Program-made: the position numbers and the translations under genes | In this document: positions 1 to 9,446 of the stretch, in pieces | How positions within the stretch are numbered: the stretch's first letter is position 1 | How the letters are laid out: the number at the start of each line of letters is the position of its first letter | The notes under the pieces: generated by a model | What the model was told of the DNA's origin: nothing | Seen by the model: the letters and a program-made list of their open reading frames with translations, nothing else | The model's database searches: none | Source: an uncultured Lachnospiraceae bacterium | Lineage (GTDB): Bacteria; Bacillota; Clostridia; Lachnospirales; Lachnospiraceae | NCBI GenBank assembly: GCA_910585765.1 | Contig: CAJUES010000043.1 | Coordinates: forward strand, 1 to 30,168 | DNA: 30,168 nt | Reading direction: 5' to 3'

Positions 1-9
1 TGCAAATGG

Positions 10-72
10 GTTGCTGTTTACGCCTTCATTACATAAAAATGTGTCAGAATTAGTTGGGGCGTGAACAGTAAC
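10..72. repeat. Dispersed palindromic element, copy A
   Basis: The left arm GTTGCTGTTTACGCC (10-24) pairs with the right arm GGCGTGAACAGTAAC (58-72) over 15 positions. The only two departures from perfect complementarity are wobble pairs, so the transcript could form a continuous 15-bp stem with a 33-nt loop. A second copy with the same arm sequence lies at 23464-23537 and a half copy at 10090-10101. It sits just upstream of addB. Its function is unknown. Confidence 0.6.
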
Positions 73-142
73 ACAGTTCGTTGCTGGAACGGAGTGAACA
101 AAAAAGTGGCGCAGCGGCATAAGAACGTCAAGGAGGCAGGAA

Positions 143-3100
143 ATGGGATTAAGGTTTTACATCGGCGCATCAGGTTCCGGCAAGAGTTATCAGCTCTACG
201 ATCATATCATCAGCGAGTCAGAAGCGAATCCCCACGTCAATTATCTGATCGTCGTTCCGGATCAGTTCACGATGCAGACACAGCTTGAGATGGTCAGGAA
301 ACATCCCAATAAAGGGATCATGAATATCGATGTGCTCAGCTTCGGCAGGCTGTCGCACCGCATCTTTGAGGAGGTGGGCGGCAACGACAAGCCGGTGCTC
401 GACGACACCGGAAAAAGCCTGGTGCTGCGGCGTGTCGCGGCGGGCGTCGAGGATTCGCTTGGCGTCATGCGGCGCAACATCAGAAAGCCCGGCTATATCA
501 GCGAGGTGAAATCGGCGCTGTCCGAGTTTATGCAGTACGGTCTCGGCACAAAGGATGTGGAAAAACTGTGCGCGTACGCCTCCAGGAGAAATGCGCTCGC
601 CTACAAGCTAAAGGACCTGCACCTGCTGTATCAGGGGTTTTTGGATTTCATCAGGGAGCGGTACATCACGACGGAGGAGACGCTCGACCTGCTCAGAAAA
701 GTGCTGTCCAGGTCGCGCATCGTGAGGGACAGCGTGATCGCCTTTGACGGGTTTACAGGCTTTACGCCGATCCAGTACAATGTCATACAGGAGCTTATGC
801 AGCTTGCGCAGGAGGTGATCGTCACAGTGACGATGGATGTGCGGGAGGACATCTACGTGCAGGACGGGGAGCAGAAACTGTTCCATCTGAGCAAGAAGAC
901 CATACACGATCTGGAAAGGCGCTGTAGGGAGGCGGGTGTGAAACGGGAGAAGGACGTGATGATAGCGGACGAGGTGGCCAGGCGCTGCAAGGACAATCCC
1001 GGGCTGTCGCATCTTGAGCGGGAGCTGTTCCGCTATCCCTACCAGGTGTACCAGGGCAGGCAGGAGAGCATCCGTGTCTTTGAGGCGTCCAATCCCAGGG
1101 AGGAGCTCAGGCAGGTCTGCCTTGAGATTCGGAGGCTTGTGCGGGAGAGAGCGTACTGCTACCGGGATATCGCGGTGGTGACGGGGGATCTGGAGCGGTA
1201 CGGATTTCTGGCGCGCGAGATGTTCAGGCGTTTTGAGATCCCCTTTTTTGTGGATCAGACGAACAAGCTGGTCTTAAATCCGTTCATTGAGTTTATACGG
1301 AGTGCGCTGCTGGTGGTGATACAGGAGTACTCGTACGAGGCGGTGTTTCATTTTCTGCGCTGCGGCATGGCAGGCGTGACGCCCGATGAGACGGACAGAC
1401 TGGAGAACTACTGTCTGGCAATGGGGATCCGCGGCAAAAAGGCGTGGAACAACAAGTTCACCAGACGTCTCAGGAGACAGGAGGATGAGGCGGAAGAACT
1501 CGGGCAGCTGAACGCGGTCCGCGAGAAAGTCGTTTCGATGCTCGCGCCCCTCATGCAGCGCAAGGAGGAGAAAAAGGCGACCGGCAGAGAACTCGTGTGC
1601 TCGCTGTACGCGTTTATCGTGAATGCCTCCATCGAGGAAAAGCTGGCGGAGTATGAGCGGTACTTCACGGAGCAGGGGGATCTCGTGCGGGCAAAAGAGT
1701 ACGCGCAGATCTACAGGCTCGTCATGGAGCTGCTCGAGCAGATCTGTGGTCTTCTGGGCGAGGAGGAGCTGGAGATCAGGGAGTTTGCGGATATCCTGGA
1801 CGCGGGTTTTGCCGAGATCAAGGTCGGAACGATCCCGCAGAATGTGGATAAGGTGGTGATCGGTGATATCGAGCGGACGCGTCTGTGCGAGATCAAGGCG
1901 CTGTTTTTTATCGGTGTGAACGACGGCATCATACCAAAGAGCGGCGGGACAGGCGGCATCATCTCCGATATCGACAGGGAATTTCTGCAGGAGTCGGAGT
2001 ATGAGCTTGCACCGACACCGAGGCAGCAGATGTATATCCAGCGGCTCTATCTGTATCTGATGATGACGAAGCCGACAGAACTCCTGTATTTGTCCTATGC
2101 GAAGGTGGACAATGAGGGGAAGAGTATCCGCCCGGCATATCTGGTCAACACCGTCACCAGGCTGTTTCCGGATATTGAGATCGGCCAGCCGCAGCTGCGT
2201 CCCATGGAGGAGCAGATCGAGTCATCGGCGGACACACTCGCCTATCTGGTCACACTGCTGCGGCGGTATGCAGCCGACGAGATCGGGGAACAGCGGCGGC
2301 TCTTCATCACGCTCTATGACACGTTTGTCAGAAATGAGCGCTATGCCCCGGTCCTGGAGCAGATGAAAAGAGCGGCTTTCTCGTATTTGTCCAACGCGGA
2401 CACGAACAGGCTGCCAAGAGAGCTCGCCCATCTCCTGTACGGGCAGATCTTAAAAAACAGTATCAGCCGCCTGGAAAAGTTCGCCTCCTGCGCCTATGCC
2501 CATTTCCTGCAGTACGGGCTGAGCCTTGAGGAGCGCGGCAAGTACAGCTTCGAGAGCGTGGATATGGGAAATGTGTTTCACGCTGTGCTCGAGAACTTTG
2601 CCGACAAGATTGCCGGGGAGGGCTACACATGGTTTGATTTTCCGGCGGAAGCGGGGGAGCGGATCGTCGGGGAGTGCCTTGAGGACTACGCGGCTGCCTA
2701 TGGGGAGACGATCCTGTACAGCAGTAAGCGCAACGAGTACATGATCACGAGAATGCGCCGGATCCTGAACAGGACAGTGCAGACCTTGCAGTACCAGCTC
2801 CGGAAAGGGGCGTTCACACCGGAGAATTTTGAGCTGTCGTTCCAGATGACATCCGATCTCGACGCGGTGAACATCTCGCTGTCGGAGGAGGAGCGCATGC
2901 AGCTGATCGGGCGCATTGACCGCGTGGACACCTGTCGCAGGGAGGATAAACTGTACGTCAAGATCATCGACTACAAGTCGGGGAACCGGAAGTTTGACCT
3001 TGCCGCATTGTATTACGGACTGCAGCTGCAGCTGGTCGTCTATATGAACGCCGCGATGGAAGGATTGAAAAAGAAGGAGCAGGAGCAGAAAAATGACACG

Positions 3101-3625
3101 CGCGTCATTCCGGCTGCGATGCTCTACTACCATGTCAGTGATCCGATGACAGAGACGGATAAGGGACAGCCGGATATCTCCGAGATCAATGCCGCGATAC
3201 TTGACGAGCTGAAGATGACGGGGATGGTCAGCGATGACGAGGAAGTGATAAAACTTTTGGATAAGGATTTCGAGGCAAAGTCTTCCGTGATCCCGGTGGC
3301 GAGGAAAAAGGACGGAAGCTTTACGCAGGCGTCGTCCGTGCTGTCTTCTGAGGATTTCAAGACGGTTTCCGACTACGTGAACCACAAGATCAAAGAGCTT
3401 GGCGTCTCGATACTCGATGGCGATATCGGGCTGAACCCCTATGAGCAGAAGGGCGGGGAGGCCTGTACATACTGCGACTACAGGAGCGTGTGCGGCTTTG
3501 ACAAAAAGCTGGGAGCAGGTCTGGTGAGGCACTTGGAAGACCTGGACCAGGAGTCGGCGATGGAGTGCATCCGAAAAAGCCTTGGCATTGAGAATCATGG
3601 AGAACAGGAAGGGGGAGAGCGGTGA
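143..3625 (+). CDS. addB: AddAB helicase-nuclease, subunit AddB
   Basis: This is the AddB (RexB/YhjE-type) subunit of the AddAB complex, which processes double-strand DNA ends for RecA-dependent repair and is the Firmicutes counterpart of RecBCD. At 1160 residues it matches the family length. A Walker A motif GASGSGKS lies at residues 8-15. The C-terminal nuclease domain shows GRIDRVD followed by an IIDYKSG motif. Four cysteines (C783, C1108, C1111, C1117) have the spacing of the AddB iron-sulfur cluster: one distant Cys, then C-x2-C-x5-C. Start: ATG at 143 follows AAGGAGG (130-136) at good spacing. The stop overlaps the addA start by one base (TGATG), implying translational coupling. No clear promoter is visible in the 142 bases upstream, which hold palindrome copy A, so the promoter may lie outside the window. 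Confidence 0.96.
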   Translation: MGLRFYIGASGSGKSYQLYDHIISESEANPHVNYLIVVPDQFTMQTQLEMVRKHPNKGIMNIDVLSFGRLSHRIFEEVGGNDKPVLDDTGKSLVLRRVAAGVEDSLGVMRRNIRKPGYISEVKSALSEFMQYGLGTKDVEKLCAYASRRNALAYKLKDLHLLYQGFLDFIRERYITTEETLDLLRKVLSRSRIVRDSVIAFDGFTGFTPIQYNVIQELMQLAQEVIVTVTMDVREDIYVQDGEQKLFHLSKKTIHDLERRCREAGVKREKDVMIADEVARRCKDNPGLSHLERELFRYPYQVYQGRQESIRVFEASNPREELRQVCLEIRRLVRERAYCYRDIAVVTGDLERYGFLAREMFRRFEIPFFVDQTNKLVLNPFIEFIRSALLVVIQEYSYEAVFHFLRCGMAGVTPDETDRLENYCLAMGIRGKKAWNNKFTRRLRRQEDEAEELGQLNAVREKVVSMLAPLMQRKEEKKATGRELVCSLYAFIVNASIEEKLAEYERYFTEQGDLVRAKEYAQIYRLVMELLEQICGLLGEEELEIREFADILDAGFAEIKVGTIPQNVDKVVIGDIERTRLCEIKALFFIGVNDGIIPKSGGTGGIISDIDREFLQESEYELAPTPRQQMYIQRLYLYLMMTKPTELLYLSYAKVDNEGKSIRPAYLVNTVTRLFPDIEIGQPQLRPMEEQIESSADTLAYLVTLLRRYAADEIGEQRRLFITLYDTFVRNERYAPVLEQMKRAAFSYLSNADTNRLPRELAHLLYGQILKNSISRLEKFASCAYAHFLQYGLSLEERGKYSFESVDMGNVFHAVLENFADKIAGEGYTWFDFPAEAGERIVGECLEDYAAAYGETILYSSKRNEYMITRMRRILNRTVQTLQYQLRKGAFTPENFELSFQMTSDLDAVNISLSEEERMQLIGRIDRVDTCRREDKLYVKIIDYKSGNRKFDLAALYYGLQLQLVVYMNAAMEGLKKKEQEQKNDTRVIPAAMLYYHVSDPMTETDKGQPDISEINAAILDELKMTGMVSDDEEVIKLLDKDFEAKSSVIPVARKKDGSFTQASSVLSSEDFKTVSDYVNHKIKELGVSILDGDIGLNPYEQKGGEACTYCDYRSVCGFDKKLGAGLVRHLEDLDQESAMECIRKSLGIENHGEQEGGER

Positions 3626-6600
3626 TGGCGATGCAGTTTACACCTGACCAGCAGCGCGTCATTGATACCAGAGATTGTAACATCCTTGTGTCCGCGGCGG
3701 CAGGGAGCGGCAAGACGGCGGTTCTGGTAGAGCGCATCATCCGGATGATCACGGATGAAAAGAAGCCTGTCGACATTGACCGGCTCCTGATCGTGACATT
3801 TACATCCGCGGCGGCGGCACAGATGCGGGAGCGCATCAGCAGGGCAGTGTCCCAGAAACTCGAGGAGAACCCGGAAAGTGAGCATTTACAGAAGCAGGCG
3901 TCGCTCATACACAACGCGCAGATCACCACGATCGACTCCTTCTGCCTGTTCGTGATCCGCAACAACTTTAACGAGATCGGTCTGGATCCGGCGTTTCGCG
4001 TGGCGGACGAGAGCGAGGTGAAGATGCTCGAGGCGGACGTGATGGGCAGGCTTTTGGAGCAGGCGCACACAGAGCCGACAGAGCGTTTCCTGCATTTTGT
4101 CGAGAGCTACAGCACAGGGACAAACGAGAAAAAGATCGAGGAGGCGATCCTCAGGCTGTATCACTTTTCCATGAGTTATCCGTTCCCGGAAGAGTGGCTC
4201 GCCAACAGGATGGAGGACTACAGGATCAGCGATGTCGGTGAGCTTTCCGGCAAAAAGTGGTTTCAGTGCGCACGCACTTACATCCGCACGATCCTGCAGG
4301 AGTGCGGGGACAGACTGCGCCAGGCACTGGAGATCGCGAACAGTGCGGGCGGCCCGGTGCAGTACTCGGAAAACCTTGTGGCGGATATCGGGCTGGTCGA
4401 GAGACTGCAGTGCGCGTCAGACTATGATGAACTGTATGACTTGTTCACGTACTCCTCCTTTGGCAGACTCTCCTCGAAGAAGACGGAAGGGGGGGATCCC
4501 GTTCTGAAAGATATGGTGAAGGCGATACGGGACGAGGTGAAGAAAAGTATCGCGGATCTCAAAAAGTTTCTGTTTCAGATATCGGTGGAGGACACCCTGA
4601 ATGATATGGCAGCCTGTCAGGAGGCGGTGGAGGAGCTGGTGTCGCTCACGCTCTCTTTCAAAGAGATGCTTGACAAGTCCAAGCGCGACAAGAATGTGAT
4701 CGACTTTTCCGATATGGAACATTTTGCGCTGCAGATATTATTGAAAAAAGATGAGGACGGCAACATAGTCCCGGGAAACACGGCGCTGGAACTGCAGGAC
4801 TATTTCGAGGAGATCATGATCGATGAATACCAGGATTCGAACGAAGTGCAGGAGCTGCTGCTCAAGTGCATATCCGGCGAGGACAAGGGGCGGTTCAACC
4901 GGTTTATGGTGGGCGATGTCAAGCAGAGCATCTACAAATTCCGCCTTGCAAGACCGGAGATCTTTATGGAAAAATATGACACCTATGTCATAAATGACGA
5001 CGCTGCCCGAAACGTCAGGATAGACCTGAGCATGAATTTCAGGAGCCGCAGGGAAGTGACGGATGCCACGAACTTCATGTGCAGCCAGCTGATGACGGCG
5101 AAGGTTGGAAATGTTGAGTACGACGACAGGGCGGCGCTGTATGTGGGGGCATCTTATCCGGAACCGGATGGGAAGGGAGAGGACGATATTTACCGGACAG
5201 AGCTTTTGATCGCAACGCCCGATTCCCTCCCGGTACAGCGCGCGGCGGAAAATGAGGAGGCTTCCCACGCCGGGACGCCAAAGTATTCCGAGAAGGAGAT
5301 CGAGGCGGTGATGGTGGCGGAGCGCATCCGGCAGATGGTGGGCAGCTTTCCGGTTACAGACGCGGAGACGGGAGCGATCAGACCCGCAAGATACTCGGAT
5401 ATCGTGCTCCTCTTCCGGGCGACTGCAGGCTGGGACGAGGATTTCAGGCGGATCCTGTCCGAGCGGGGGATTCCGGTGCATGTCACCAGCAGGACAGGGT
5501 ATTTCGAGACGCTCGAAATCCAGGGGATCGTGAACTTCCTGCGCGTGCTTGACAATCCGCTGCAGGATGTGCCTCTGTTTGGCGTGCTGAAACTGCCGTA
5601 TTTTGACTTTTCGGAGACGGAGATCACGGAGATCAGATGTTTTGCGAGGGACTTTGCCGAGAGGCAGGCGCAGGAGAAGAAGGAAAAAAAGAAGTTGTTT
5701 CTGTATGAACAGGTAAAACTGTATTATAACACGGTCTGCTGCATGGAGCCGTCCGACAATGCGGGGGAGACCAGGACAGACCACAGCAAGACGGAAAGTG
5801 CGCCGAGAGATTGCGGGGTGCTCTGCACAAAGCTGGAACGGTTTCTGACGACGATCACAAAATACCGCCGGAAGGTTGCGTATATCCCGATCAAGGAACT
5901 GCTGCACCAGCTGATCGCAGAGACGTCGTACGATGCCTGTGTGGGATCCATGCCGGGGGGCGACCAGCGGATCGCCAACATCGAACTGCTGCTCGAGAAG
6001 GCAGGCGCATTCCAGAATACCAGCTTTTACGGGCTGTTCCACTTTATCCGGTATCTGGAAACCATACAGGAGCAGGAAGTCGATTTCGGGGAGGCGAACA
6101 TCCTCGACGAGAACGCGGATGTTGTGCGCATCATGACGATCCACAAGAGCAAGGGGCTGGAATTTCCGATCTGCTTTGTCTGCGGGCTGTCCAAACAGTT
6201 CAACCAGATGGATATGCGGCAGAGCATACTCATGGACGTGGAGCTTGGCATCGGCGTGGATTATATAGATCCAGATCTTCGTCTGAAACGAAAAACCATG
6301 CGCAAGAATGTGGTGGCGCAGCGCATGAAGGAGGACACGCGCGGCGAGGATCTGCGCGTGCTCTATGTGGCGCTCACAAGGGCGAAGGAAAAGCTGATCC
6401 TCACGGGATATGTCAGCGACATTGACAGGAAACTCGCCGGCAATATCTATCTGACGATGGAATCCTCGAAAAAGCTGCCCTACTCTGTGATGATGGGCGC
6501 GTCCTCCTACATGGATATGATACTGGCTGCGATGATACGTCACGCCGGTATGCAGGCGCTGCTGGAGGAGAGGGGATTTGACCACACGATACACCAGCTG

Positions 6601-7590
6601 CCATATATGGACGTCCCGATCGGGATCGAACTGTACCAGGAGGCGGAAAACCTGGCAGAAAAGCTGAAAATGCAGGTGAAGGAGCAGGGCAGGGCAGTTG
6701 TCCTGGAGAAGGAACTTGACAGGATCGCGTTGTCCCGGGATCATGCGGATCAGGAGGCACAGAGGTCAGATACCGGGGCAGGAGGAGCGGGGATCCCCGC
6801 ACTGCACTTTCTATATCCTCATAAAGATCTGGAGGGTCTGACGGTAAAGACGACGGTGTCGGAGCTCAAAAAGGCGTCCTACGAGGAGGCGTTTGCGGAG
6901 TCCGGGGAATTGATCATGATGCCAAAGGAGCACTATATACCTGCTTTTGCTGCCGAATTGCAGGCAAATATGACAGATGTGTCAGAAAATGCGGCGGTCG
7001 GGCATCTTGCGAGAGCGCAGTCGGGGATCCAGTACGGCACGGCGGTCCACAAGGTTATGGAGCTGCTGTCCTTCTCCGAAAAGCTCCGCGTCGAAAAAGC
7101 GGACGGTGCGGGGCATGCAGATGAGGAGCGGACCAGAAAGCGTCTGTATGCGGTACTGAAAAGCGAGCAGGAGCAGTGGCTTGCGGAGGGAAATGCGACC
7201 AGGGAGGAGCTTGCGTGTGTCAGCATGAACAAAATGATATGCTTTTTCCAGTCCGGCCTGTCACAGCGGATGATCGCGGCAAACCAGAGAAAGGAACTCT
7301 TTAAGGAGCAGCCTTTTGTGCTCGGGATCAGAGCGGATCAGTTAAAGCCGAGTTTTCCACCGACGGAGACGGTGCTGATCCAGGGGGTCATCGATGTGTT
7401 TTTTTATGAGAAGGATGAGATTGTGCTTGCAGATTACAAGACGGATAAGGTAAGCTGCAGGGAGGAACTGATCAGACGATATCGGACACAGCTGGACTAT
7501 TACCGGATGGCACTCGAACAGATCACGGGGAAAAAGGTGAAGGAGCGGTATCTGTATTCGTTTTATCTGCAGGAGGAGATCAGAATCTGA
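3625..7590 (+). CDS. addA: AddAB helicase-nuclease, subunit AddA
   Basis: UvrD-like superfamily 1 helicase fused to a RecB-type nuclease; the motor and 3'-strand nuclease of AddAB. Visible motifs in order (numbered from ATG 3625): Walker A AAAGSGKT at 24-31; Walker B MIDEYQDSN at about 398-406; GDVKQSIYKFR shortly after; MTIHKSKGLEFP near 835; YVALTRAKEKL near 913; C-terminal nuclease motif GVIDVFF followed by LADYKTDKV. Length is about 1321 residues, slightly longer than typical (about 1230); the extra length seems to be in weakly conserved linkers. Three in-frame starts exist: GTG 3622, ATG 3625 and ATG 3631. ATG 3625 is preferred because it shares a base with the addB stop and lies 7 nt after GGGGGAG (3611-3617). 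Function is certain by family; the exact start is not. Confidence 0.96.
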   Translation: MAMQFTPDQQRVIDTRDCNILVSAAAGSGKTAVLVERIIRMITDEKKPVDIDRLLIVTFTSAAAAQMRERISRAVSQKLEENPESEHLQKQASLIHNAQITTIDSFCLFVIRNNFNEIGLDPAFRVADESEVKMLEADVMGRLLEQAHTEPTERFLHFVESYSTGTNEKKIEEAILRLYHFSMSYPFPEEWLANRMEDYRISDVGELSGKKWFQCARTYIRTILQECGDRLRQALEIANSAGGPVQYSENLVADIGLVERLQCASDYDELYDLFTYSSFGRLSSKKTEGGDPVLKDMVKAIRDEVKKSIADLKKFLFQISVEDTLNDMAACQEAVEELVSLTLSFKEMLDKSKRDKNVIDFSDMEHFALQILLKKDEDGNIVPGNTALELQDYFEEIMIDEYQDSNEVQELLLKCISGEDKGRFNRFMVGDVKQSIYKFRLARPEIFMEKYDTYVINDDAARNVRIDLSMNFRSRREVTDATNFMCSQLMTAKVGNVEYDDRAALYVGASYPEPDGKGEDDIYRTELLIATPDSLPVQRAAENEEASHAGTPKYSEKEIEAVMVAERIRQMVGSFPVTDAETGAIRPARYSDIVLLFRATAGWDEDFRRILSERGIPVHVTSRTGYFETLEIQGIVNFLRVLDNPLQDVPLFGVLKLPYFDFSETEITEIRCFARDFAERQAQEKKEKKKLFLYEQVKLYYNTVCCMEPSDNAGETRTDHSKTESAPRDCGVLCTKLERFLTTITKYRRKVAYIPIKELLHQLIAETSYDACVGSMPGGDQRIANIELLLEKAGAFQNTSFYGLFHFIRYLETIQEQEVDFGEANILDENADVVRIMTIHKSKGLEFPICFVCGLSKQFNQMDMRQSILMDVELGIGVDYIDPDLRLKRKTMRKNVVAQRMKEDTRGEDLRVLYVALTRAKEKLILTGYVSDIDRKLAGNIYLTMESSKKLPYSVMMGASSYMDMILAAMIRHAGMQALLEERGFDHTIHQLPYMDVPIGIELYQEAENLAEKLKMQVKEQGRAVVLEKELDRIALSRDHADQEAQRSDTGAGGAGIPALHFLYPHKDLEGLTVKTTVSELKKASYEEAFAESGELIMMPKEHYIPAFAAELQANMTDVSENAAVGHLARAQSGIQYGTAVHKVMELLSFSEKLRVEKADGAGHADEERTRKRLYAVLKSEQEQWLAEGNATREELACVSMNKMICFFQSGLSQRMIAANQRKELFKEQPFVLGIRADQLKPSFPPTETVLIQGVIDVFFYEKDEIVLADYKTDKVSCREELIRRYRTQLDYYRMALEQITGKKVKERYLYSFYLQEEIRI

Positions 7591-7664
7591 CCTGAGTACT
7601 GCATGGAAAAGTGAAATGGGTTGAACGCCGGTTGTTTGACGGCGTGGAATAGATAGGAGGAAGT

Positions 7665-8339
7665 ATGTTTCAGTACATTTTATTTGATTTGGACGGCACA
7701 CTGACAGACCCCAAGATCGGGATCACGAGCTCGGTGCAGTACGCGCTGCGGGCGCTCGGCATCGAGGAGCCCTCGCTCGACAAGCTGGAGCCTTTCATCG
7801 GGCCGCCGCTGGCAGACAGTTTCCGGGAATTTTACGGTCTGGATGAGGAGCAGACCGCGGCGGCGGTCGAAAAGTACCGCGAGCGGTTTAAAGATCAGGG
7901 AATCTACGAAAATGAGATCTACCCGGGGATTGCAGAAATGCTTGCGGCGCTGAAAGCGGGCGGGAAGACGCTCGCGATCGCGTCGAGCAAGCCGACGCCG
8001 TTTGTGGAGCGGATTCTTGACTATTTTGAGATCAGGACGTATTTTGATCACATCGCGGGAAGCAATCTGGACGGAACGCACAGCAGGAAGGAAGAGGTCG
8101 TCGCGGAGGCATTGCGGCGGATGCTCCCGGCAACCATGACGCCCGATGAAAAAAGGACGGCAGTGGTGATGGTCGGCGACCGCAGATTTGATATCGAGGG
8201 TGCCAAAGAACACGGGATCACTTCGGTCGGGGTGTCCTTCGGCTACGCGCCGGATGGAGAGCTGGAACAGGCGGGGGCGGATCATATCGTCGACACGGTG
8301 GAGGCGCTGGAAAAACTGTTGATGCGGACAGGAGACTGA
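7665..8339 (+). CDS. HAD-superfamily phosphatase (Gph/5'-nucleotidase-like)
   Basis: 224-residue haloacid dehalogenase family IA hydrolase. Motif I FDLDGTLTD gives the nucleophile D8 and acid/base D10. Motif II is IASSKP near residue 107, motif III Lys is in SRKEE, and the metal-binding motif MVGDRRFD is near 169. The helical cap begins with FIGPPL, common in the phosphoglycolate phosphatase-like / 5'-nucleotidase branch, so the substrate is probably a small phosphorylated metabolite or nucleotide; this cannot be fixed from sequence. The start ATG 7665 follows AGGAGG (7655-7660). It lies 74 bp after addA with no convincing terminator between (only a 6-bp hairpin at 7625-7645 without a T-run), so it may be read from the addBA transcript. 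Confidence 0.9.
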   Translation: MFQYILFDLDGTLTDPKIGITSSVQYALRALGIEEPSLDKLEPFIGPPLADSFREFYGLDEEQTAAAVEKYRERFKDQGIYENEIYPGIAEMLAALKAGGKTLAIASSKPTPFVERILDYFEIRTYFDHIAGSNLDGTHSRKEEVVAEALRRMLPATMTPDEKRTAVVMVGDRRFDIEGAKEHGITSVGVSFGYAPDGELEQAGADHIVDTVEALEKLLMRTGD

Positions 8340-8349
8340 CAGATGTCAG

Positions 8350-8390
8350 CGCGGGCAGGAAAGCAGTGGTCGTCTGCCTGCGTTTGAGTT
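8350..8390 (+). terminator. Possible weak terminator after the HAD gene
   Basis: CGCGGGCAG (8350-8358) pairs with CTGCCTGCG (8374-8382), 9 bp with one wobble and a 15-nt loop, followed by a T-containing but interrupted tail (TTTGAGTT). The tail is poor, so this may only be a partial terminator or an RNA-stability hairpin. Confidence 0.3.
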
Positions 8391-8421
8391 GACAAATCGG
8401 AAATGACAAATTAGGATAGGA

Positions 8422-9378
8422 ATGGATAGGAAAGGCGGAGACAGATTGGGTGGATTAAAGGACAGGACAAAAAGCACAAGGCGGCAGGCAAAGATCACTC
8501 CGAAGCGGACGACGCTTCTGCAGAAGCTGGCATATATCGCAAGACCGTTTGTCCTCTATATGCTGGTGAAGACGGCGGCGATGTTCGTTCTGGCGATCGC
8601 AGTCCCGGCGCTTCCCATAGCGGGGATCACGGTGTGGGTGGAGGAACATGCGCGCCAGCTCAGTGCAGCCGTGAACGGTGCGGCAAGCCTGATCGCGGTG
8701 AGTTTTCTGCTCAAAGATTTTCTGATCGAAGTGAGCACGGACGGGGAGATCGACATCGACCAAAGCGCTCCGGTGCAGCTTGTGAGTTTTGTGAAAACAG
8801 GATTTTTGGGGGAGAGGACGGCGCGGAAGGCTGCGGGACTGGCACTGTGCGTGCTGCTTGGCATCACTGCGGCGCTGGCGCTGAACATAGGGATCGAGCT
8901 ATTGTCGCAAGCGATGTCGGCGGCTGGCAATCCGGTGCTTGATTCCGAAAAATATGAGACCGTGGAGACGATCCAGTACTCCGTGCCGATATGGCTTGGG
9001 ATCGTGTTGTACGGAATCGTTTCTCCCACAGTGGAGGAGATGGTATTTCGCGGCGTGATCTACAATCGGATCAAAAAGTTTTACAGCGTGCCCAGGGCAG
9101 TCGTGGCTTCCGCACTCTTGTTTGGGATCTTTCACGGGAACCTGCCGCAGTTTCTCTACGGGACGGCGATGGGGATCCTCATGGCGCTCTGTTATGAGTG
9201 TTCCGGCTGTTTTGCGGCGCCTGTGCTGATGCATATGGCAGTCAACAGTTTCGTGTTCCTGATGTCACAGTCCGTGGCATGGGGAGTGCTGGTAACGCCG
9301 GTGTGGGGAGCGCTGTTTACAGTGCTGTCGGCGGGCGTGTTCTGGGCATATCGAAAAAATTGCCGCAGGGATCATTAA
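8422..9378 (+). CDS. CPBP family intramembrane metalloprotease
   Basis: 318-residue multi-pass membrane protein of the CPBP (CAAX protease and bacteriocin-processing) family. All conserved motifs are present: EExxxR at E205, E206 and R210 (VEEMVFRG); FxxxH ending at H238 (FGIFHGN); and HxxxN at H271 and N275 (HMAVN). These should bind the catalytic metal and activate water within the membrane. Hydrophobic segments occur at about 38-60, 80-95, 133-158, 187-203, 222-236, 243-262 and 285-310. The N-terminus is basic and cytosolic. Family members serve in protein processing, bacteriocin self-immunity or anchoring; no bacteriocin gene is adjacent, so the substrate is unknown. ATG 8422 has only a weak ribosome binding site (AGGATAGG); TTG 8446 in the same frame, after AAGGCGGAG, is an alternative start. 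Confidence 0.9.
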   Translation: MDRKGGDRLGGLKDRTKSTRRQAKITPKRTTLLQKLAYIARPFVLYMLVKTAAMFVLAIAVPALPIAGITVWVEEHARQLSAAVNGAASLIAVSFLLKDFLIEVSTDGEIDIDQSAPVQLVSFVKTGFLGERTARKAAGLALCVLLGITAALALNIGIELLSQAMSAAGNPVLDSEKYETVETIQYSVPIWLGIVLYGIVSPTVEEMVFRGVIYNRIKKFYSVPRAVVASALLFGIFHGNLPQFLYGTAMGILMALCYECSGCFAAPVLMHMAVNSFVFLMSQSVAWGVLVTPVWGALFTVLSAGVFWAYRKNCRRDH

Positions 9379-9383
9379 ACGGA

Positions 9384-9442
9384 GTATGCCGCAGGTGCCA
9401 GGTCGTATCGTATCGCCTGTCACTTGCGGCATACATTTTTTT
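9384..9442 (+). terminator. Terminator after the CPBP gene
   Basis: A 14-bp stem with one wobble (GTATGCCGCAGGTG 9384-9397 with CACTTGCGGCATAC 9421-9434) is followed by ATTTTTTT (9435-9442). An inner CAGG/CCTG stem (9399-9402 / 9416-9419) shortens the loop. It ends just before the stop codon of the convergent flavin reductase gene and separates the two. Confidence 0.85.
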
Positions 9443-9446
9443 CGCG

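Noticed and set aside
2450..3598. Long open frame of 382 codons opposite addB
   Set aside because: It is antisense to a well-conserved gene, has no recognisable domain and is rich in His/Leu/Arg as expected from the reverse of GC-biased codons.
4738..6744. 668-codon open frame opposite addA
   Set aside because: Its length comes from the codon bias of addA on the other strand. No known motif and no initiation signal are seen.
7625..7645. ACGCCG/CGGCGT hairpin between addA and the HAD gene as a terminator
   Set aside because: Only 6 bp and no T-run follows.
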